This document shows positions 58,501 to 64,000 of a stretch of DNA of 64,000 nt, one piece after another. Position 1 is the first letter of the stretch. Each line of letters starts with the position of its first letter. The notes beneath the pieces were generated by a model, which was given only the letters and a program-made list of their open reading frames with translations, made no database searches and was not told the DNA's origin. The position numbers and the translations under genes were made by a program. Origin of the DNA: Telmatactis stephensoni (Eukaryota; Cnidaria; Anthozoa; Actiniaria; Isophelliidae); assembly GCA_029948255.1 (NCBI GenBank), contig JALIZF010001041.1, forward strand, positions 62,001 to 126,000, in the 5' to 3' direction.

Positions 58501-58865
58501 ATAACTTTTTCAATACTAAAAACATTTTTCTACTGCAAGGAAAAGTACATGCACTAAATTGCCATATTTTATGGAACACTGAATGATCTACATTTTACTG
58601 AAACGTTCTCTTGAATATTATGGACTTTACCCATAAATAAAATCATTCGTTAAGACTTCTGGTCAAAAGTTACAAATTACAAACCTTTCTGCACATGAGG
58701 AAGCAATAATAAGAGAAGAAACGATTGCAGAATGGAGCACAAAATACAGGAACATCAAGTGTCAAGTGACAAACTTTTCACAATTCTTCGCACGTCACAG
58801 TTAGTTTATCTGTTCAAAAATCTTACCAATGTCTGTTCGAATCCATACTTTTCGTTTTCTCCCAT
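34376..58865 (-). CDS. ClC-2-like voltage-gated chloride channel, 25 coding exons
   Basis: All exons join in frame at GT-AG sites to 851 residues, close to vertebrate ClC-2. The cytosolic N-terminus has the ClC-2-like [20 protein letters not shown] segment. The membrane part carries the three anion-selectivity motifs: GSGIPE (150-155), GKEGPFVH with gating glutamate E194, and GVFFP (448-452). The position that is the proton glutamate in ClC exchangers is Val in [11 protein letters not shown], as expected of a channel. Two CBS domains follow (about 565-665 and 750-815). It should form a homodimeric, plasma-membrane, inwardly rectifying chloride channel; which vertebrate ClC-1/2/K paralogue it matches best needs a tree. 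Its second intron (8.4 kb) holds a large antisense transposon. No upstream promoter is recognisable. Confidence 0.95.
35272..35358 (-). CDS. ClC-2-like exon 24
   Basis: Encodes [20 protein letters not shown] then LVGVVSLKE, the end of CBS2. Confidence 0.94.
35495..35605. repeat. Hairpin repeat in channel intron 23
   Basis: Inverted words CATTTACG(T/C)AG, GTCTCCCTCGCAGC and their near complements fold across about 100 bases. No coding value. Confidence 0.5.
36036..36140 (-). CDS. ClC-2-like exon 23
   Basis: Encodes [20 protein letters not shown] then [15 protein letters not shown], the start of CBS2, very close to vertebrate ClC-2. Confidence 0.95.
36576..36620 (-). CDS. ClC-2-like exon 22
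   Basis: Fifteen codons, [15 protein letters not shown], corresponding to the acidic stretch before CBS2 in ClC-2. Confidence 0.88.
36952..37059 (-). CDS. ClC-2-like exon 21
   Basis: Linker exon, [20 protein letters not shown] then [16 protein letters not shown], phase 0 both sides. Confidence 0.85.
37292..37492. mobile_element. Hairpin MITE in channel intron 20
   Basis: Arms TTTATCAATTGGAC...GCCGCGTGCCCAT and their near complements, with AAAATATAAAGAAC paired near the centre. About 200 bases. Confidence 0.8.
37561..37700. repeat. Two copies of a CCAATCAGAGCGCGC-containing stretch
   Basis: About 120 bases apart, each preceded by GCCCATGGG and AAATAGTTCATAG, a local partial duplication inside channel intron 20. 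Confidence 0.7.
37797..37854 (-). CDS. ClC-2-like exon 20
   Basis: Nineteen codons of inter-CBS linker ([18 protein letters not shown]). Confidence 0.85.
38526..38679 (-). CDS. ClC-2-like exon 19
   Basis: Encodes [18 protein letters not shown], the second half of CBS1, then a Ser-rich linker. Confidence 0.93.
38940..39120 (-). mobile_element. tRNA-derived SINE in channel intron 18
   Basis: On the minus strand the head has an A box GTGGCCGAGCGGTGAGAG near 39110-39093 and a B box GTTCAATCCCC near 39063-39053, then a body with repeated CCGGTT/CCGGGTTCTCCGG words. Confidence 0.65.
39213..39346 (-). CDS. ClC-2-like exon 18
   Basis: Encodes [20 protein letters not shown] and on to SYPLVDAP, the first half of CBS domain 1. 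Confidence 0.93.
39680..39872. mobile_element. pogo/Tigger-like MITE
   Basis: Inverted ends CAGTCAGCTCTCGTTATAGC and the complement of CAGTCAACTCTCGCCATGCG, about 28 bases each, flanked by TA on both sides (39678-39679 and 39873-39874). The CAGTC...GGACACC end type is that of pogo-like elements. It lies in channel intron 17. Confidence 0.8.
40435..40544 (-). CDS. ClC-2-like exon 17
   Basis: Encodes [20 protein letters not shown] then [13 protein letters not shown], the last membrane helix and the linker carrying the pore tyrosine. Confidence 0.95.
40720..40898. mobile_element. Hairpin MITE with CRE-like motifs
   Basis: Nearly perfect inverted repeat around a CCACGAGACTTCGTCTCGTGG centre. 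It contains TGACGTCA at 40846-40853 and the related GACGTCA at about 40766. Two CTCTGATTGG words precede it. It lies in channel intron 16. Confidence 0.85.
41091..41188 (-). CDS. ClC-2-like exon 16
   Basis: Encodes [20 protein letters not shown] and [12 protein letters not shown], a pore-lining helix region. Confidence 0.95.
41960..42070 (-). CDS. ClC-2-like exon 15
   Basis: Encodes [20 protein letters not shown] and VPGGYAVVG. Confidence 0.95.
42336..42405 (-). CDS. ClC-2-like exon 14
   Basis: Encodes [25 protein letters not shown] is the third selectivity motif. Confidence 0.95.
42939..43094 (-). CDS. ClC-2-like exon 13
   Basis: Encodes [17 protein letters not shown], an extracellular loop, then [13 protein letters not shown]. 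Confidence 0.94.
43224..43498. mobile_element. Hairpin MITE in channel intron 12
   Basis: Arms CACAGGCAGCCCAAGCTCTT with complement, and AATGGTCATTTTTTGAAAAC with complement, about 110 bases each. Confidence 0.85.
43559..43643 (-). CDS. ClC-2-like exon 12
   Basis: Encodes [20 protein letters not shown] then GQFMAGS. Confidence 0.95.
43891..43998 (-). CDS. ClC-2-like exon 11
   Basis: Encodes [18 protein letters not shown] and the basic loop ending FLKS; ends in phase 2. Confidence 0.94.
44709..44793 (-). CDS. ClC-2-like exon 10
   Basis: Encodes [20 protein letters not shown] and the AFALIG helix start; ends in phase 2. Confidence 0.95.
45037..45162 (-). CDS. ClC-2-like exon 9
   Basis: Encodes [20 protein letters not shown]; Val follows the Glu where exchangers carry the proton glutamate. 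Confidence 0.95.
45629..45707 (-). CDS. ClC-2-like exon 8
   Basis: Encodes [20 protein letters not shown] and GSPIG. Confidence 0.96.
46056..46133 (-). CDS. ClC-2-like exon 7
   Basis: Encodes [17 protein letters not shown], completing the GKEGPFVH motif, then KGIFT. Confidence 0.95.
46329..46376 (-). CDS. ClC-2-like exon 6
   Basis: Sixteen codons, [16 protein letters not shown], ending at the gating glutamate. Confidence 0.95.
46667..46752 (-). CDS. ClC-2-like exon 5
   Basis: Encodes [20 protein letters not shown] and [14 protein letters not shown] is the first selectivity motif. Confidence 0.96.
47490..47615 (-). CDS. ClC-2-like exon 4
   Basis: Encodes [20 protein letters not shown] and the HLVSPHAIG end. 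The donor splits the first glycine of GSGIPE. Confidence 0.95.
   Translation of the reverse strand, partial: RTSGCTDYPKMYFYSILSGFYSHWFLSLSLLGLHTWCLPMQ
48001..49014. mobile_element. TTAA-flanked element with CCCTTTCGCT ends (piggyBac-type MITE)
   Basis: Begins CCCTTTCGCTCC and ends with the complement of CCCTTTCGCTAC, with TTAA directly outside both ends (47997-48000 and 49015-49018). TTAA targets are typical of piggyBac, and also Kolobok, elements. A 182-codon open frame inside (48176-48724) matches no transposase I know. It lies in channel intron 3. Confidence 0.8.
49072..49200 (-). CDS. ClC-2-like exon 3
   Basis: Encodes [20 protein letters not shown], the first membrane helix region. Separated from exon 2 by an 8.4-kb intron. 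Confidence 0.95.
49425..49610. mobile_element. Hairpin MITE with paired TGACGTCA sites
   Basis: Arms AACAAATTGAAGATAGTTTT with complement, enclosing CATTGTCAGTACTCTTATTA and TGACGTCA at 49474-49481 and 49553-49560. The design is the same as at 40720-40898, but the outer sequence differs. Confidence 0.85.
49797..49925. mobile_element. Short hairpin MITE
   Basis: Arms ATATTTTCTTGTGTATTACA and complement around GCCGAGCCTTTAGGCGAGGC. About 130 bases, in channel intron 2. Confidence 0.75.
50245..57381. mobile_element. 7.1-kb DNA transposon with long terminal inverted repeats, antisense in channel intron 2
   Basis: Ends TAGTCCAGCAGCATATG at 50245 and its complement ending at 57381, with ATATA outside both ends in an AT run. 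The inverted repeats extend, with gaps, over about 500 bases (50245-50780 and 56862-57381). It carries one multi-exon gene on the plus strand with an XPG/FEN-like nuclease region. Long inverted repeats and an XPG-like nuclease suggest an Academ-type (AcademX) element, but this is a tentative match from memory. Confidence 0.8.
51032..56682 (+). pseudogene. Decayed transposon gene with zinc-finger, conserved core and XPG/FEN-like nuclease
   Basis: Six exons join in frame: 51032-51323, 51647-51926, 52114-53109, 53251-53627, 53731-53856 and 53949 onward. The last exon is broken by in-frame stops at 54146-54148 and 54973-54975, and by frame changes near 54340, 54600 and 54865. Visible parts are N-terminal cysteine pairs (CMIC, WHRSCY, CFFC), a conserved middle ([29 protein letters not shown]), then a region from about 55350 with [35 protein letters not shown] and [12 protein letters not shown]. 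That order resembles the N, I and helix-hairpin parts of XPG/FEN nucleases. A Cys-rich CXC-like motif ([15 protein letters not shown]) and an acidic tail end the protein. It must be inactive as it stands. Confidence 0.75.
57639..57792 (-). CDS. ClC-2-like exon 2
   Basis: Begins [17 protein letters not shown] after acceptor TATTTAAG; a basic then acidic cytosolic stretch with DDDD. Ends in phase 1. Confidence 0.9.
57854..58070. mobile_element. 217-bp element with 13-base inverted ends and 7-base target duplication
   Basis: Ends GAGCGGAGAGGAA and its complement, flanked by AAATTAA on both sides (57847-57853 and 58071-58077). The interior is repeats of GGGAGGAGGGAGAAA. It lies in channel intron 1, about 60 bases from exon 2. 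The superfamily is unknown. Confidence 0.8.
58827..58865 (-). CDS. ClC-2-like exon 1
   Basis: Encodes residues 1-13, [13 protein letters not shown], phase 0, donor GTAAGA. The YEQTL ending aligns with the vertebrate ClC-2 N-terminus and fixes the start. Confidence 0.8.
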
Positions 58866-61613
58866 TTTTTAACCTTTTTTTGTATACGACAACTTGCTTA
58901 AACCGTCATTAGGATAAGTTTCGCATATGTCATGTTTCAGCTCACGGCATCTTCCAACATGGTCGAACTAAAATACCAAAACAGGTTGGAACATTTATAT
59001 TGTCAACCGCTGACAGCCACAGGAAGCCCAACACCGTTACCTACTTGTCAAAGAGAGAAACGAAAAACGTAGAAGCAAAAAAAAAAAAAAAAAAAGAGTT
59101 TAAAAATAGTGGCTAATTGGAGTACTGTTTCCCCGTCGATTTTAATAACACTTTAAAAATCGTTGTCATGGTATTTTTAGCATCGGTAAAGCATTTGAAC
59201 TGTAATCATCTTTTAATTGCCTTTTATTCCGGCACTTGATTCATATTCTATTCTGCCTTTTGAAAGTATGGCTGTCATTTAGATTTTTAAAAGAATAGTT
59301 TTGATCTATGATTTTTCATTATCTTGGCTGACCTCGGATCTCTACAGGTCATTAGTTATATAGCGCCTATCCAAAATCTGCTCTAGGCGCTTTACAAAAA
59401 CATATAGCTGTATCGAAGTCACTCTTCGTTGCCAGCCAACGGCCTCGAACGGCCAGCCAACGGCCAGCCAACGGTTTTTCCCACAGTTGGAAAACCGGTT
59501 ATCCCTGATCTATATTTTCATTCACCCTGATCAATCAGCGCAGCAGTTGCCAATACAATCTTTAGCAACTCAGAGAGTCGAATTGTTTCAGTCCTGCCAC
59601 AATGTTCTCACTAAAAGGAATATGAGACGGAAATAAACCTAATATAAAAATTAGGTACTACCTAATAGCGGAGCTCCCATTTAAATTAGCAATAATAATT
59701 TTAAATACTGTGTTTGTGACGGTTGTGATTCAAATGAATTGGGCTTCCTGTGGTAATAGGCAATCAAAGATTGCATTTTCTTGTAAAAGTTGAAATAAAG
59801 ATTATAGATCAAGCTTTATAGCATTTGCTTTAGGGTTTGAAAAAACTCTTGCCCTTCAGTCTCCTGAGAATTATAAGGCTTTCAAGCTCAGTCACCACAG
59901 TGATATTTATTCAGATTCAGTCAGATTTTATAATTGACCTTGTATAGTAGTGGTTCACAATTCTCAGAAATAGAATGTAAAAATCCCTCGAACTGATTTG
60001 ATTCACATAAATACTGAACCATTTCAAAATCCTTCAATTAAACTGGACATTGCAGAACATATTAAATGTAGTTTTTTTTGTCTTGACAGTATTGTGGCAT
60101 CTTGTTTTTGTACTATGTAGAATGGAATGACCACAGATAAATAGCTGTCTTTACGTGAAACAAGAATTCTCTTTTCCAGGTTACACTAATCATGACTTTT
60201 GATGAAATTGTAAAACAACTCAAAGCAACTACTACCTTATAGCAGAGCTCCCATTTCAATTTTAATATTTTTTTATATTCTTGATTCAAATGAATTGGGC
60301 TTCCTGTGGTAATTGCCCAATTGTAAAGGGCTTGAAAAAGTTGAAATGAAGATTATTTTAAAAGCATTTGTTTTGGTTTGTATTTGTATGGGCTTGTAAG
60401 CTCAGTGACCTTAATATTACAGTAATATTCAGATTCACTGTCAGATTTCATAATTGACTTTGTAGTGGTTCATAATTTTCAGAAATAGAAAGCAAAAATC
60501 TCCAAAACCTTTTTTAAATATTTGATACAAGTAATTAAACCTTCTCAACATCATGGATATTACAGAACAACATATCTTAATTTGTCTGTCTTCACTATAT
60601 TGTGACATCTTGTTTTTTTCTGGTTCAGTGTTGTTGTTGTTTTGTTTTGTTTTTTAATGTAGAATAGAATGGCACAATACTTGTCTCTTCCAGATTACAC
60701 TGATAATACAATTTAAGCTTAAAATGATTATAAGAACAGCTACTTGAAATAAATAACAAGAAATTAAGCATTTCCAATTTGCATTTAAGGTCTCATAGGG
60801 CTCACTGAGAAACTTCATGCTTAATGGTAAAACAGCTCTAGTTTGCATGCAAAATTCCTTCTTTTTTTCCTGTCAATTTTTTCATTAAATTACAGACCCA
60901 AACTTGAGCTGTATTTTATACACATTAGTGGGTTGAAATAAGTTTAAAATCAATTTTTTACTAATTTTATTTTTAAAAGTAGTGCAAAACGTTCACCGTA
61001 AAACAAAATATCATTGTACATTTCATGCCCGTGTACTTGAGTGTTTGTTTAAACTTGGCCATAGTTAAACGTGCATAAACGTACATTTTTTTAAGTCATC
61101 AATCCCAAATAACTTAAAAGATAAATGATCAAATCAGTATAGGTACAAGAGACTTTTTGACATCATCTTTTGGCCAGGGTCTTTACCTTGAAGTGCCTTC
61201 CTTGTTGTCTTTAGAAGCTAAGCATAGTCCTCGTTTCATGTTCAATGCAGACGATTCTTCATTTCCAACTACTGACTCTGAGATTTTTAAGCAGCTTTAC
61301 TGAAGGCATAGACTTCACGAAACGAAGAATACACGATCCTCAATGACTGATTCATTATGAGAAGTTTTTTGAAGCTACAAATCCAACTAAAAAGTTGTCC
61401 AACTTTGAAAATGTTCTCTGTGTCCTTCGTCTTTCGAGTAGCCGGCTTTTGAAACGACACCGGGCACGAAAAAAAATTCAAACGTACGTTGTTTTCGCTT
61501 CAACCAGTCAAAATTGGCACAGATTAATGATCATGAAAATCTCTAAATTTTTACGAGGTTTCGAGAATAATCTTTTTAAGTTTTGCAAGTTAAAACTGCA
61601 GGGAAACTTGTAA
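58866..61613. other. Upstream DNA of the channel gene
   Basis: Probably contains the channel promoter, not recognisable by eye. It has a poly-A run at about 59079-59094, CCAGCCAACGG tandem words at about 59433-59475, and a diverged tandem duplication. Nothing else coding is supported. Confidence 0.45.
59640..60660. repeat. Diverged tandem duplication of about 0.56 kb
   Basis: Two units start near 59655 and 60225 and share AGCGGAGCTCCCATTT/AGCAGAGCTCCCATTT, ATTCAAATGAATTGGGCTTC, AAGTTGAAAT(A/G)AAGATTAT and CTTTGTAGTGGTTCA-type words. Many indels indicate age. Confidence 0.75.
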
Positions 61614-64000
61614 ATTTTTGCTGGCGTCCACATATCGCGCCAGCGCAATCTATGGACCATGTACTTTGAATCCATACTTCGCACTATGGACTTTTGCTAG
61701 CGTCCACATATCGCGCCAGCGCGCGCAATCTATAGACCATGTACTTTGAAGGCCATAGTTCGCACAATGGACTTTTGCTAGCGTCCACATATCGCGCCAG
61801 AGCAATCTATGGACCAAAACACCATGTACTATACTATGCACTTTGAATCCATAGTTCGCACTATGGACTTTTGCTGGCGTCCACATATCGCGCCAGCGCA
61901 ATCTATGGACCATGTACTTTGAATCCATAGTTCGCACTATGGACTTTTGCTAGCGTCCACATATCGCGCCAGCGCAATCTATGGACCATGTACTTTGAAT
62001 CAATAGTTCGCACTATGGACTTTTGCTGGCGTCCACATATTGCGCCAGCGCAATCTATGGACCATGTACTTTGAAGTCCATAGTTCGCACTATGGACTTT
62101 TGCTGGCGTCCACATATCACGCCAGTGTAATCTATGGACCATGTTCTTTGAAGTCCAAAGTTCGCACTATGGACTTTTGCTAGCGTCCACATATCGCGCC
62201 AGCGCAATCTATGGATCATGTACTTTGAATCCATAGTTCGCACTATGGACTTTTGCTGGCGTCCACATATCGCGCCAGAGCAATCTATGGACCAAAACAC
62301 CATGTACTATACTATGCACTTTGAATCCATAGTTCGCACTATGGACTTTTGCTGGCGTCCACATATCGCGCCAGCGCAATCTATGGTCCATGTACTTTGA
62401 ATCCATAGTTCGCACTATGGACTTTTGCTAGCGTCCACATATCGCGCCAGCACAATCTGTGGACCATGTACTTTGAAGTCCATAGATCGCACAATGGACT
62501 TTTGGTAGCGTCCACATATCGCGCCAGCGCAATCTATGGACTATATACTTTGAAGTCCATAGTTCGCACTATGGACTTTTGCTGGCGTCCACATATTGTG
62601 CCAGCGCAATCTGTGGACCATGTACTTTGAAGTCCATAGTTCGCACTATGGACTTTTGCTAGCGTCCACATATCGCGCCAGCGCAATCTATGGACCATGT
62701 ACTTTGAATCAATAGTTCGCACTATGGACTTTTGCTGGCGTCCACATATTGCGCCAGCGCAATCTATGGACCATGTACTTTGAATCCATAGTTCGCACTA
62801 TGGACTTTTGCTGGCGTCCACATATCACGCCAGTGTAATCTATGGACCATGTTCTTTGAAGTCCAAAGTTCGCACTATGGACTTTTGCTAGCGTCCACAT
62901 ATCGCGCCAGCGCAATCTATGGACCATGTACTTTGAATCCATAGTTCGCACTATGGACTTTTGCTGGCGTCCACATATCGCGCCAGAGCAATCTATGGAC
63001 CAAAACACCATGTACTATACTATGCACTTTGAATCCATAGTTCGCACTATGGACTTTTGCTGGCGTCCACATATCGCGCCAGCGCAATCTATGGTCCATG
63101 TACTTTGAATCCATAGTTCGCACTATGGACTTTTGCTAGCGTCCACATATCGCGCCAGCACAATCTGTGGACCATGTACTTTGAAGTCCATAGATCGCAC
63201 AATGGACTTTTGGTAGCGTCCACATATCGCGCCAGCGCAATCTATGGACTATGTACTTTGAAGTCCATAGTTCGCACTATGGACTTTTGCTGGCGTCCAC
63301 ATATTGCGCCAGCGCAATCTATGGACCATGTACTTTGAATCCATAGTTCGCACTATGGACTTTTGCTGGCGTCCACATATCACGCTAGTGTAATCTATGG
63401 ACCATGTTCTTTGAAGTCCAAAGTTCGCACTATGGACTTTTGCTAGCGTCCACATATCGCGCCAGCGCAATCTATGGACCATGTACTTTGAATCCATAGT
63501 TCGCACTATGGACTTTTGCTGGCGTCCACATATCGCGCCAGAGCAATCTATGGACCAAAACACCATGTACTATACTATGCACTTTGAATCCATAGTTCGC
63601 ACTATGGACTTTTGCTGGCGTCCACATATCGCGCCAGCGCAATCTATGGTCCATGTACTTTGAATCCATAGTTCGCACTATGGACTTTTGCTAGCGTCCA
63701 CATATCGCGCCAGCACAATCTGTGGACCATGTACTTTGAAGTCCATAGATCGCACAATGGACTTTTGGTAGCGTCAACATATCGCGCCAGCGCAATCTAT
63801 GGACTATGTACTTTGAAGTCCATAGTTCGCACTATGGACTTTTGCTGGCGTCCACATATTGCGCCAGCGCAATCTGTGGACCATGTACTTTGAAGTCCAT
63901 AGTTCGCACTATGGACTTTTGCTAGCGTCCACATATCGCGCCAGGGCAATCTATGGACCATGTACTTTGAATCAATAGTTCGCACTATGGACTTTTGCTG
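61614..64000. repeat. Satellite array of 76-78 bp monomers, continuing past the window end
   Basis: About 31 monomers, each containing CATAGTTCGCACTATGGAC, then GC(T/A)(G/A)GCGTCCACATATCGCG, then CAATCTATGGACCATGTAC. Within a monomer CCATAG/CTATGG and GCTGGCG/CGCGCCAGC can pair. A longer variant with CCAAAACACCATG appears at about 61815, 62293, 63001 and 63556. Distances between marker monomers are 708 and 555 bases, showing higher-order units. The many open frames on both strands arise because about 78 bases is a multiple of three. Confidence 0.95.

Noticed and set aside
61650..63985. Many open frames on both strands in the right end, resembling a repeat protein (RWRDMWTPAKVHSANYG)
   Set aside because: They follow the satellite monomer, whose length is near a multiple of three; both strands are open and starts and stops shift with monomer variants.
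61614..64000. CRISPR-like array
   Set aside because: Repeats are contiguous with no unique spacers, and the window is eukaryotic.

Overview
The window reads as nuclear DNA of an animal, most likely an anthozoan cnidarian such as a stony coral (inference). The sequence is AT-rich, genes are split by GT-AG introns, there is a 25-exon ClC-2-type chloride channel, and the rest is crowded with DNA transposons, foldback elements, tRNA-derived SINEs and a satellite. No bacterial gene organisation is visible.

Layout. (1) 1-14430 is a tandem duplication of a small secreted-peptide locus on the minus strand. Copy A (coding exons 534-864 and 1399-1557) carries a 4-base insertion that makes a stop codon in its signal exon. 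Copy B (9749-10076 and 10893-11047) is open and predicts a 160-residue prepropeptide with a signal peptide, an acidic propiece, a Lys-Arg cleavage site and a very basic mature peptide with eight cysteines. Copy B is split by a complete two-gene DNA transposon (4450-9295, ISL2EU type) encoding a THAP/DDE transposase and a SAP-SWIM-YqaJ nuclease-like protein. Each copy also carries its own foldback insertions. (2) 15002-25089 (minus) is one two-exon gene encoding a NERD nuclease domain followed by a UvrD-like SF1 helicase, about 867 residues; its 7.5-kb intron holds three long foldback elements. (3) 25090-34375 is a repeat-rich intergenic region with no gene I can support beyond one possible short exon. 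(4) 34376-58865 (minus) is a ClC-2-like chloride channel gene whose 25 coding exons join in frame to 851 residues. Its introns hold a decayed 7.1-kb transposon with an XPG/FEN-like nuclease domain on the opposite strand (50245-57381), a TTAA-flanked element, a pogo-like MITE, SINEs and several hairpin MITEs. (5) 58866-61613 is unassigned upstream DNA. (6) 61614-64000 is a satellite of about 76-78 bp monomers with higher-order structure, running off the window end.

The host genes do not form a pathway. The points of most interest are the duplicated cysteine-rich peptide whose mature exon has diverged far more than its signal exon and flanks, the NERD-helicase fusion, and the intact ISL2EU element together with a short nonautonomous relative whose empty site is preserved in the other duplicate.

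All family assignments rest on motifs read by eye; no database search was run. Exon boundaries of the channel, helicase, peptide and transposon genes were checked by reading frame and splice phase.
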